This document shows positions 56,076 to 63,772 of a stretch of DNA of 64,000 nt, in pieces. The notes under the pieces are model-generated. The model saw only the letters and a program-made list of their open reading frames with translations, did not search any database and was not told the DNA's origin. Origin of the DNA: Hyphomicrobiales bacterium (GTDB lineage: Bacteria; Pseudomonadota; Alphaproteobacteria; Rhizobiales; Rhizobiaceae); assembly GCA_900473045.1 (NCBI GenBank), contig UCKS01000016.1:62001-126000 (forward strand). The letters run 5' to 3'. A program made the position numbers and the translations under genes. How positions within the stretch are numbered: position 1 is the first letter of the stretch; each line of letters opens with the position of its first letter.

Positions 56076-56264
56076 TTACTCCGGAAAATGGCTGACGATG
56101 ATGAACATCACGGTGCCCACCAGGGTGACGATGAAGGACGCGGAGTACAGCAACAGGGCGAATGGTTGCATCAGCATGAACACGCCGAGCGCGATGAGGA
56201 TCGATGTGACCATCTCCCAGGCGCCGCGCCGGAACCCGCGCAATCCCTTTATGAATTCGGTCAT
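56076..56264 (-). CDS. Small membrane protein (62 aa) of the two-ATPase importer operon
   Basis: Starts MTEFIKGLRGFRRGAWEMV and contains two hydrophobic segments (about 19-38 and 40-57), ending SHFPE. The basic N-terminus suggests it stays cytoplasmic with a hairpin in the membrane. The start overlaps the end of the preceding permease gene (56261-56264), and its stop is three bases from the ATPase gene, so it is embedded in the operon with tight coupling. The rhizobial glycerol system has an extra small membrane protein (GlpU), but the sequence here does not look like the DUF2160 type. Possibly an accessory or regulatory subunit; function unknown. Confidence 0.75.
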   Translation of the reverse strand: MTEFIKGLRGFRRGAWEMVTSILIALGVFMLMQPFALLLYSASFIVTLVGTVMFIIVSHFPE

Positions 56265-57202
56265 TTGCGGACAGCTCCAAATGTGATGCCGCGCAGCAGG
56301 TGCTTGCGAAGGACAATCGTGAAGATCATGACAGGCACAAGAAATAGCGTCGCGCCTGCGGCAACCGCCGGCCAATCCTGGCCGCCGACACCGATGATGG
56401 TGGGGATGAAAGGCGGTGCGGTCTGGGCCGTGCCCGAGGTCAGGAGAACGGCGAAGGCATACTCGTTCCAGGCAAAGATCAGGCAGAAGATCGCCGTCGA
56501 TGCGATGCCGGTCATTGCCTGCGGCAGGACGACTTTGTAAAACGCCTGGAAGCGCGTGTAGCCGTCGATCAGCGCCGCCTCCTCGTATTCGATCGGGATC
56601 TCGTCGATAAACCCCTTGAGGAGCCACACCGCCAGCGACAGGTTGACGGCGGTGTAGAGCAGGATCATCCCCGCATGGGTGTCGTTGAGCCCGAGAGACC
56701 GGAACATCAGGAAGATCGGGATGGCAACGGCGATCGGCGGCATCATGCGCGTCGACAGGATGAAGAACAGCAGGTCGTCCTTGAGTGGAACCTTGAAGCG
56801 CGAGAAGGCATAGGCCGCGGCCGTGCCCAGTACGATGCATAGAACCGTCGAGCCGAAACCGATGATCATCGAATTGGAGAACCGCTCCAGAAAGCGCGAC
56901 GGCCCGGCAATGATGAACCCGTCCTTGCGAACGATCCGGTCATACCAGGTCTTCGGCTCGCCGAGTTCCTTCAAATCCTGTTCGGTCGCCCGGGTGCGGG
57001 TGGTGAACAGGTTGACATAGCCTTCAAGGGTTGGCTGGAAGACGGTCTTGGGCGGATAGGCGATGGCATCGGACGGCGACTTGAAGCTCGTGGCAATAAT
57101 CCACAGCAGTGGCAGGATGGTGATCAGGGCATAGACGACGACAAGCGTTCCGGCAGCCCATTTCTGACGAACCGAAGGTTCTGTAACGGAATAGCTGCTC
57201 AT
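56261..57202 (-). CDS. ABC transporter permease (GlpQ/MalG type)
   Basis: 313 aa. Six transmembrane segments with a large periplasmic loop after the first (residues about 40-100). The EAA loop is EEAALIDGYTRFQAFYKVVLP. ATG at 57202 overlaps the partner permease stop by four bases. The long first periplasmic loop is typical of the glycerol-type and polyol-type MalG subunits. Confidence 0.92.
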   Translation of the reverse strand: MSSYSVTEPSVRQKWAAGTLVVVYALITILPLLWIIATSFKSPSDAIAYPPKTVFQPTLEGYVNLFTTRTRATEQDLKELGEPKTWYDRIVRKDGFIIAGPSRFLERFSNSMIIGFGSTVLCIVLGTAAAYAFSRFKVPLKDDLLFFILSTRMMPPIAVAIPIFLMFRSLGLNDTHAGMILLYTAVNLSLAVWLLKGFIDEIPIEYEEAALIDGYTRFQAFYKVVLPQAMTGIASTAIFCLIFAWNEYAFAVLLTSGTAQTAPPFIPTIIGVGGQDWPAVAAGATLFLVPVMIFTIVLRKHLLRGITFGAVRK

Positions 57203-58158
57203 CTCTGCTTCACCTTGTTCAGGGCTTTGACGTAGATCGACGCGAGGCCGAAGACTGTCACGAAAAGGATGACCGCGTAGGCCGACGCATATCCCGTGCG
57301 CCACTTCTCGAAGGCTTCGCGCTTGAGGTTGATGGAGGTCAGTTCCGTGATCGAGCCCGGCCCTCCCCCGGTCAGTTGAACCACGAGGTCGAACATCTTG
57401 AAATTTTCGATGCCGCGGAAAAGGACTGCGAGCATCAGGAACGGCAAAACCATCGGGATGGTGATCGTCCAGAACTGGCGCCATTTGCTGGCGCGGTCGC
57501 ATTCGGCCGCTTCATAGATGCTGCTGGGGATGGAACGCAGGCCTGCCAGGCAGATTAGCATGACGAACGGCGTCCACATCCAGGTATCGACGATGACAAT
57601 CGCCCAAGGGGCGAGCGAGACGTCTCCGATCATCGAAAAGGCGGAAGGGTCCGTTCCGGTGAGGTAGCCCACCGCGTAGTTGAACAGGCCGATTTGCGGC
57701 TGGTAGAGGAATGTCCAGAAGTTTCCGACGACCGCCGGGCTGAGCATCATCGGCAGGACGATAATCGTCGTCCACAGGTCGTTGCCGCGGAATTTCTTGT
57801 TGATCAGATAGGCAAGGGCGAAGCCGATCAACACCTGAAGGACGATCGTCCAGATCAGGAAATGCGCCGTCGCTTGCATCGTCTGCCAGATATCGCCGTC
57901 GGTGAGGACGCTGATGTAGTTTTTCAATCCGACGAACTGGACCTCGGCATTGGGGCGATTGACCCGGAAATTGGTAAAGCTCAGCCGCACCGTCCAGATC
58001 AAGGGAAAGATGTTGACGGCAAGCAGCAGGAAGATCGATGGCGCCACGAACAGCCAGGCGATCGCTCTGTCGGAGACCCCTTGGCGGCGTTTGGACACGC
58101 TTTTGGACACAACGGGCGGCGTTTCGCCCACGGCCCGGCCGGCCGATGAATCGAGCAT
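57199..58158 (-). CDS. ABC transporter permease (GlpP/MalF type)
   Basis: 319 aa. ATG at 58158 with GAGGGAAA upstream. A cytoplasmic N-terminal stretch of about 38 residues precedes six transmembrane segments; EAA loop YEAAECDRASKWRQFWTITIP and LTGGGPGSITEL motif. Follows the binding-protein gene after a stem-loop spacer. Confidence 0.92.
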   Translation of the reverse strand: MLDSSAGRAVGETPPVVSKSVSKRRQGVSDRAIAWLFVAPSIFLLLAVNIFPLIWTVRLSFTNFRVNRPNAEVQFVGLKNYISVLTDGDIWQTMQATAHFLIWTIVLQVLIGFALAYLINKKFRGNDLWTTIIVLPMMLSPAVVGNFWTFLYQPQIGLFNYAVGYLTGTDPSAFSMIGDVSLAPWAIVIVDTWMWTPFVMLICLAGLRSIPSSIYEAAECDRASKWRQFWTITIPMVLPFLMLAVLFRGIENFKMFDLVVQLTGGGPGSITELTSINLKREAFEKWRTGYASAYAVILFVTVFGLASIYVKALNKVKQR

Positions 58159-58193
58159 GGTATTTCCCTCAATCAGAAGCAGCATAATTCGCA

Positions 58194-58218
58194 GGACCGG
58201 CCGGCAACCAGCCGGTCC
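58194..58218 (-). terminator. Stem-loop directly after the binding-protein gene
   Basis: GGACCGGC (58194-58201) pairs with GCCGGTCC (58211-58218) across a nine-base loop, between the binding-protein stop (58257) and the permease start (58158). No T-run. Same placement as the hairpins after two other binding-protein genes in this window. Confidence 0.6.
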
Positions 58219-58256
58219 GGCACAGACACCCCACGGGGAGGTCGCGCGGTCAGTGT

Positions 58257-59594
58257 CTAGTACTTGCCTTCGTCTTCGAAGATCGCCTTCCAGTCGGCGA
58301 CAAGGCCATCAAGCGCTTCCTTGGCCGTGCCCTGTCCGGCGATGACGTAGTTGTGGAAGCGTTTTTGCGACGCCTGCAGCAGCGAGGCATAGGACGGCTC
58401 AGCCCAGAAATCCTTCACGATTGCCATAGAATCCAGGAAGGTCTGGGCGTAGGGCTGGCTTTTGGCAAAGCCCGGATCCTCGACGACCGCGCGCAACGCC
58501 GAGTAACCACCCAACTGCCACCACTTGGCCTGAACGTCCGGTTGGGCAAACCACTTGATGTACTCAAGGGCCGCGTCCTGCTTTTCGGAAATGGCAACCA
58601 CGGAAATGCCTTGACCGCCGAGCTGGGCAAACTGCTTGCCATCCTGTCCCGCCGGGTTGGGGAAGTAGCCGGACTTGTCGCCACCGACATTGGGGTCGGC
58701 ATTGATGCCGGGCCAGGTGAAGGCGAAGTTCATTTGCAGCGCCACCTGACCGGATTTATAGGCGTCGATGTTCTCCGACATGTAGGCGTCGGATGATCCG
58801 GGAGGCGCGCAGCAATTGTAGAGCTCCTTGTAAAACTCCAGGCCCTTTACCGACTTGTCCGAATTGACATATCCCTCGAGCTCGTAAGGCTTTTCGGGGT
58901 TCTGGTATTCGAAGCCGTAGCTGTAGAGCACGTCCATCGCGCCCATGGTGATGCCTTCGGAACCGCGTTCGGTATAAATCGCGGCGCCATACACTGTCTT
59001 TCCGTCAATCACGCGACCCTGGAAGAATTCCGCGATGTGCTTCAGTTCTTCGAAGGTTTTCGGGACGGCAAGATCGTGGCCATACTTCTGCTTGAACTCG
59101 GCCTGCAGCTCGGGCCGCGAGAACCAGTCCTTGCGGTAGCTCCAGCCGACGACGTCGCCGAAAGCGGGAAGCGCCCAGTAGTTCGGCGTTCCCTTGGGCC
59201 ATTCGGAGTAGCCCGTGACGGTCGCCGGAATGAAATCGCTCATCTTGATGCCTTCTTTGTCGAAGAAGTCATTGAGCTTCACATACTGGCCATTTTCCGC
59301 AGCCCCGCCGATCCATTGGCTGTCACCGATCATCAGATCGCACAGCTTGCCGCCGGAATTCAGCTCGTTGAGCATGCGGTCGGCAAAGTTTGGCCAGGGA
59401 ACGAATTCGAAACTGATTTTATGGCCGGACTTGGCCTCGAAATCCTTGCTGAGCGCCACCAGCGCATTGGCCGGATCCCAGGCAGCCCAGCACAAGGTCA
59501 AGTCTTCCGCTTGAGCCGATGTTGCCGCTCCCAGCGACACGAGCCCGGTCACGACGCCGGCTGCAAATGCCGATTTCAGATATGAATGTGGCAT
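58257..59594 (-). CDS. Periplasmic substrate-binding protein of the two-ATPase importer
   Basis: 445 aa. ATG at 59594 with AAGGGAGGAG upstream. Signal peptide ending AQA, mature EDLTLCWAAWDPANALVALS. Family-1 binding-protein pattern: SFEFVPWPNFADRMLNEL, CDLMIGDSQWIGGA, VGWSYRKDWF and GISVVAISEKQDAAL. Aromatic residues are abundant around the expected cleft, suiting a polyol or small sugar. The operon's DhaKL kinase suggests glycerol, dihydroxyacetone or a tetritol/tetrulose, but the ligand is not fixed by sequence. Confidence 0.9.
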   Translation of the reverse strand: MPHSYLKSAFAAGVVTGLVSLGAATSAQAEDLTLCWAAWDPANALVALSKDFEAKSGHKISFEFVPWPNFADRMLNELNSGGKLCDLMIGDSQWIGGAAENGQYVKLNDFFDKEGIKMSDFIPATVTGYSEWPKGTPNYWALPAFGDVVGWSYRKDWFSRPELQAEFKQKYGHDLAVPKTFEELKHIAEFFQGRVIDGKTVYGAAIYTERGSEGITMGAMDVLYSYGFEYQNPEKPYELEGYVNSDKSVKGLEFYKELYNCCAPPGSSDAYMSENIDAYKSGQVALQMNFAFTWPGINADPNVGGDKSGYFPNPAGQDGKQFAQLGGQGISVVAISEKQDAALEYIKWFAQPDVQAKWWQLGGYSALRAVVEDPGFAKSQPYAQTFLDSMAIVKDFWAEPSYASLLQASQKRFHNYVIAGQGTAKEALDGLVADWKAIFEDEGKY

Positions 59595-59745
59595 GAAATC
59601 TCCTCCCTTGTGACACTCCGACCTCCATCGGCATGTGCCTGAACGCTCTTGGCGAGCACGACTCAAGGCCAGCCCAGCGGCCAAGCCTTCCCTCCAACAA
59701 TCGGCTTCACAGTCTACCGACCGTCTTCGCCGCCGTCGTTCTCAT

Positions 59746-59799
59746 GATATAACTGAGGTGCGCACCTCAATGCAAGATGATTTTGAGGTGCGCACTTCA
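59746..59799 (-). promoter_or_regulatory. Promoter with two LacI-type operators
   Basis: TGAGGTGCGCACCTCA at 59754-59769 is a perfect 16-base palindrome, and TGAGGTGCGCACTTCA at 59784-59799 repeats it with one change, 30 bases away (three helical turns). On the minus strand the first operator fills the spacer between TTGCAT (59770-59775) and TTATAT/TATATC (59746-59752), a good -35/-10 pair for the transporter operon. Repression by the divergent LacI protein is therefore strongly indicated, with cooperative binding to two sites. Confidence 0.75.
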
Positions 59800-59869
59800 A
59801 TTTCTTGCTTTTTGGCGCGGACTGTTGGAAAACGATGTCGGGCAAATGCGTGAGAACGGAAGACAATCA

Positions 59870-60895
59870 ATGATACGACCCACCGCGAAGGATCTGGCCG
59901 AAGCTGCTGGCGTCAGCCTGGCAACAGTCGACCGGGTACTGAACGACAGGCCGAACGTCAGCGCCCGCGCCTCGCTTAAGGTTCAGGAGGCCATTGAAAA
60001 AATTGGCTTTGTCCGCAATCTCGCCGCCGTGGCTCTTGCCCGCAATAAAATCTACCGGTTCCGCTTCGTTCTACCGAGCAAGGGAGACCAGTATCTGCAG
60101 GAACTGCTGCAGCGTGTCGGTGAGGCGAGCCACACCCTAAAATCCGATCTGACGGAAATCACCGTCGATCAGATTGCGACTGACGACCCCTATCAACTCT
60201 CTCGGCATCTGGCGGCGATCGAAACCGAAGAGGTAGATGGCGTTGCCGTCATGGCGCCGGAATCGCCGCAGGTGCGCGATGCGTTGAGCCGCCTGATGAC
60301 GCGCGGCATTCATCTCGTCCAGTTTCTGTCTGGCCAGGAAAAATTGAAGACCGCCGATTTCGTCGGCGTCGACAATTTCGCCGCCGGGGCAACGGCCGGC
60401 AGGATCATCGGCCGCTTTCTCGGCAACGAACCCGGCAAGATCATGATTGTCGCCGAAACCATGGTGGCACGCGACAGTATCGAACGCCGCCGCGGCTTCG
60501 ACAGCATCATCAACGAGCAGTTCCCGCATCTGCGCGCCTTGCCATCGCTTGAGACCTACGGTGACCAGAGCCGGGCAGCGGCGATCATTCAAAATGTTGT
60601 CGAACGTCACCACGACATCAGGGCCGCCTATGTCCTCAGCCCGGAAAGCCGGATCCCGGTTTCGGCGATCTCGCAACACGCCGATCTGCAGAAAGTGACT
60701 GTCGTCGTCCACGAACGCACACCGTTCAGCGAGGAAGCCCTGCGCACGGGCCGTATCGACGCCATCATCGCGCAGGACCCCGGCCACGCAGTCCGTAGCG
60801 CAGTCCGCATCATGCGCGCCCGCGCCGACCTGCGCGACCCGATTGCCGCCCAGGAAAAGATCAGGATCGAAGTCTTGCTGAAAGAGAACCTCTAA
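59870..60895 (+). CDS. LacI-family regulator of the two-ATPase importer operon
   Basis: 341 aa from the ATG at 59870 (CGGAAG upstream); an ATG at 59846 would add eight residues. Headpiece IRPTAKDLAEAAGVSLATVDRVLN with hinge, then a ligand core beginning FRFVLPSKGDQYLQEL. The ATVDRVLN recognition helix matches the subgroup using symmetric GTGCGCAC-type operators. Divergent from the binding-protein gene with two palindromes between them. Confidence 0.9.
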   Translation: MIRPTAKDLAEAAGVSLATVDRVLNDRPNVSARASLKVQEAIEKIGFVRNLAAVALARNKIYRFRFVLPSKGDQYLQELLQRVGEASHTLKSDLTEITVDQIATDDPYQLSRHLAAIETEEVDGVAVMAPESPQVRDALSRLMTRGIHLVQFLSGQEKLKTADFVGVDNFAAGATAGRIIGRFLGNEPGKIMIVAETMVARDSIERRRGFDSIINEQFPHLRALPSLETYGDQSRAAAIIQNVVERHHDIRAAYVLSPESRIPVSAISQHADLQKVTVVVHERTPFSEEALRTGRIDAIIAQDPGHAVRSAVRIMRARADLRDPIAAQEKIRIEVLLKENL

Positions 60896-60929
60896 GCAAA
60901 ACGCCTGGGTCGATCGTAACGGGCCGCCG

Positions 60930-62195
60930 TTAAATCCAGGAATGCAGCGGTGGCTGGATGTCGTTGAGGTAGAACTGGCCGATCGCGTGCAGTTTCCAGC
61001 GCACGGGATCGTGCAGCGTGTGGGTACGCGCGTCACGCCAGAACCGGTCGAGATTGTGCACACCGAGTGTCGAGCGCGTCCCCGCAAGCTCGAAAAGCTT
61101 TGACGAGGCCAGCAATGCGATATCGGTGGTCAGCACCTTGGCTTCGGCGACGGCGATTTTTGCAAGGCCAATCGTTTCTTCGCTGACGCGGGCGATCGTG
61201 GCATCAAGCTGGAGACCGGCGCGTTCCAACATCGCCTCGGCAGCGTGCAGCTTGATCTTCAGGTCGCCGATTGCCGCGATCGTATAGGGGTCGTCCGAGG
61301 CGCGCGCCTGGCCGCTATCGATCCACGGGCGGGCGTGATTGCGAACGAGATCAATGGTCGCCTCGATGGCACCACGCGCGATGCCGGCATCGATAGCCGC
61401 GTGGATCAACTGGCTCTGCGGCCCGACGGCACTTGGATGTTCATAAACGAGATGCGCCGGCAGGACACGCGCCGCGTCAACAAGGACGTTGTCGAGAATA
61501 ACCGTGCCACTCGCGGTCGTCCGCTGTCCGAAGGCGGACCAATCGTTGACGACCTGAAGACCGGGGGCATCGCGGTCAGCGACGGCGACGACAACATGCC
61601 CGTCCTCATCCAGCGCGACGATCGGTACGAGATGGGCGAACAGAGCGCCGGTCGAATAGAATTTCTGTCCCTTGACGGCATAACCGCCGCCCTTCGGCTT
61701 CAGGGTCGTCTCGAACGCCTCGACATTCTTCCCCTTGAACTCCGAGAAAGCGTTGCCGAGCCGCTGCCCGGCCAGCACCTTGCCGAAAAGATCGCGCTTC
61801 TGCGCCTCGCTGCCGGTCAACCGGATAACGTCGATGATTTCGAAGCTGTTTTGGGCGATCTGAGTCAAGGAGGGATCACCGGATGCCAGCGTCGCAAAGA
61901 CCTTCGCAAGCGTGACTTGGGATACGCCGGCGCCACCATAGGCCTTCGGAATGGTAATGCCCCACAGGCCGCTCTGCGAAAACAGGTCAACCTCCGCAAA
62001 AGGCAATCGCCGCTCCCGGTCCCGCTCGACCGCCTCGGCTGCAAACAACGGCTTGAGCCGTGCGGCAACGGCAAGTGCCTCCGCATCGTCACGGATGACA
62101 TGCGCCGGGCCAGCCGGCTTTGCCGGAACCCATCCGGTGTCTCCCGACAGCAGGGGCGTTGTTACAGTTGCGGCGGCAGTTGCGGTGATGCTCAT
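60930..62195 (-). CDS. SfnB/DszC-like acyl-CoA-dehydrogenase-fold monooxygenase
   Basis: 421 aa. The acyl-CoA dehydrogenase fold is recognisable from FSQSGLWGITIPKAYGGAGVS, GNAFSEFKGK and the C-terminal ELAGTRSTLGVHNLDRFWRDARTHTLHDP. The last motif is characteristic of the DszC/SfnB group, reduced-flavin-dependent monooxygenases or sulfur-acquisition oxidoreductases acting on sulfones, sulfonates and dibenzothiophene-like compounds. The catalytic Glu of true acyl-CoA dehydrogenases is not evident. Located beside metNIQ, which fits sulfur scavenging. A flavin reductase partner is not in the window. Confidence 0.85.
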   Translation of the reverse strand: MSITATAAATVTTPLLSGDTGWVPAKPAGPAHVIRDDAEALAVAARLKPLFAAEAVERDRERRLPFAEVDLFSQSGLWGITIPKAYGGAGVSQVTLAKVFATLASGDPSLTQIAQNSFEIIDVIRLTGSEAQKRDLFGKVLAGQRLGNAFSEFKGKNVEAFETTLKPKGGGYAVKGQKFYSTGALFAHLVPIVALDEDGHVVVAVADRDAPGLQVVNDWSAFGQRTTASGTVILDNVLVDAARVLPAHLVYEHPSAVGPQSQLIHAAIDAGIARGAIEATIDLVRNHARPWIDSGQARASDDPYTIAAIGDLKIKLHAAEAMLERAGLQLDATIARVSEETIGLAKIAVAEAKVLTTDIALLASSKLFELAGTRSTLGVHNLDRFWRDARTHTLHDPVRWKLHAIGQFYLNDIQPPLHSWI

Positions 62196-62231
62196 GGGAA
62201 AACCGTCTTTGTCTGGTGTTCATTGCGATAC

Positions 62232-62259
62232 GCATGGCGGAGCAAAGGCCCCGCCATGC
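62232..62259 (-). terminator. Stem-loop after metQ
   Basis: Nine-base perfect arms GCATGGCGG (62232-62240) and CCGCCATGC (62251-62259), loop of ten, 21 bases beyond the metQ stop. No T-run. May end the metNIQ message or separate it from the SfnB-like gene downstream. Confidence 0.55.
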
Positions 62260-62279
62260 CGTGTTGTGGCAGCACAGGA

Positions 62280-63092
62280 TCAGAACGCGGCGATGATCTG
62301 GCCCCTGTAGCGATCTTCGATGAATTTGCGCGTTTCCGCGCTGTTCAATGCCTTTGCCAGCTTGGCGATCCGCGGATCATCCTTGGTCTCCGGGCGTGTG
62401 ACCAGATATTCGCTCCAGACATTGTAACCATCCTGGCCGCGATCAATCAGCAGCGCCTTGGACAGATCAAGCTTGGCCTCGAAGACATAATTGCCGTTGA
62501 GCGCGCCGAGATCGACTTCACTCAAGGCGCGCGGTAACAGCGCCGATTCAAGCTCGACGATCTTCAGGTCTTTAGGATTTTCTACCACGTCCTTGAGAGT
62601 GGGCAGCTTGTCCTCTGGAGAGGTGAGTTCCGGCTTGCCGCTGACCTTGATCAGCCCGAGCTTCTGCAACAGCAAAAGACCGCGTCCGCCATTGACCGGA
62701 TCGTTGGGGATCGCAACGGTTGCACCATCGGCCAGTTGATCGATCGAGGTGATCTTGGTGGAATAGGCGACAAACGGTTCGATGTGAACCGGCACGATCG
62801 GCACAAGATCGGTACCGCGCTCCTTGTTATAATCGTTGAGGAACGGCCGGTACTGGTAGTAGTTGGCGTCGAGTTCGCCGGAGACCAGCTGCGCATTCGG
62901 CTGGATGTAGTCGGTGAAGACGCGAATATCGAGGTCAAGGCCTTCCTTGGCGACGATCGGCTTGACGAATTCCAGGATTTCCGCATGCGGAATGGCGGTC
63001 GCGCCGACGATCAGCGTATCGTCAGCCTTCGCCGCCTGGGACAAGCCGACAGCAAGTGCTGCGGCCAAAGTCAGGTTTTTCAGAATGCGCAT
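62280..63092 (-). CDS. metQ: Methionine-type ABC substrate-binding protein MetQ (NlpA family)
   Basis: 270 aa. ATG at 63092 with AGGAGG upstream. NlpA/MetQ pattern: LIVGATAIPHAEILEFVKPI, DYIQPNAQLVSGELDANYYQYRPFL, ATVAIPNDPVNGGRGLLLLQ and NGNYVFEA. The signal peptide ends AKA without a lipobox cysteine, so it is a soluble periplasmic protein rather than a lipoprotein. The ligand may be methionine or, given the SfnB-like neighbour, another sulfur compound. Confidence 0.9.
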   Translation of the reverse strand: MRILKNLTLAAALAVGLSQAAKADDTLIVGATAIPHAEILEFVKPIVAKEGLDLDIRVFTDYIQPNAQLVSGELDANYYQYRPFLNDYNKERGTDLVPIVPVHIEPFVAYSTKITSIDQLADGATVAIPNDPVNGGRGLLLLQKLGLIKVSGKPELTSPEDKLPTLKDVVENPKDLKIVELESALLPRALSEVDLGALNGNYVFEAKLDLSKALLIDRGQDGYNVWSEYLVTRPETKDDPRIAKLAKALNSAETRKFIEDRYRGQIIAAF

Positions 63093-63112
63093 TATAATCC
63101 TCCTGGGTGGGT

Positions 63113-63772
63113 TCATTTTCGGGAAAAATGGGAGACGAGCCGGTTGCCGGCGGCCTGGATGAGCTGGACAAAGACGATCAGGATGACCACACAGACCAGC
63201 ATGATTTCCGTCTGGAAGCGGTGGTAGCCGTAGCGGATCGCCAGATCGCCGAGGCCGCCGCCGCCGATCGCCCCGGACATTGCTGTGTAATCGACGAGCA
63301 CGATCGCTGTGACGGTCACGGCGGCCAGAAGGCTCGGCAGCGCCTCGGGCAGAACGGCGCGGAAGATCGTCTGCGCGGTGGAGGCGCCCATCGCCTGGCT
63401 CGCTTCGATGATCCCCCTGTCGACCTCACGCAGCGCCGTCTCGACCAGCCGGGCGAAAAACGGAGCGGTTCCGATCACCAGCGGAAAGATCACGCCACGA
63501 ATACCAAGCGATGTGCCGGTGACGATCACGGTGACCGGCATCAACACGATCAACATGATGATGAAAGGGACGGAGCGAATGATGTTCAGGACGAAGGACA
63601 GACCGCCATAGGCAAACGGCTGCGAAAAGATTTGCTGACGCCCGGTCAGATACAGCAGGATTCCGAGAGGCAGCCCCAGAAGTACCGTCAAGGACAAGGC
63701 TCCACCGACCATGGCCAGGGTCTGTGACAGAGCCGCGAAGATATCGCTCCAGTAGAGGTTCTCAAACGACAT
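63113..63772 (-). CDS. metI: Methionine-type ABC permease MetI
   Basis: 219 aa, five transmembrane segments. The MetI signature is clear: EVDRGIIEASQAMGASTAQTIFRAVLPEA (the EAA loop) and SGAIGGGGLGDLAIRYGY. ATG at 63772 overlaps the end of the metN gene by 11 bases, indicating coupling. Confidence 0.93.
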   Translation of the reverse strand: MSFENLYWSDIFAALSQTLAMVGGALSLTVLLGLPLGILLYLTGRQQIFSQPFAYGGLSFVLNIIRSVPFIIMLIVLMPVTVIVTGTSLGIRGVIFPLVIGTAPFFARLVETALREVDRGIIEASQAMGASTAQTIFRAVLPEALPSLLAAVTVTAIVLVDYTAMSGAIGGGGLGDLAIRYGYHRFQTEIMLVCVVILIVFVQLIQAAGNRLVSHFSRK

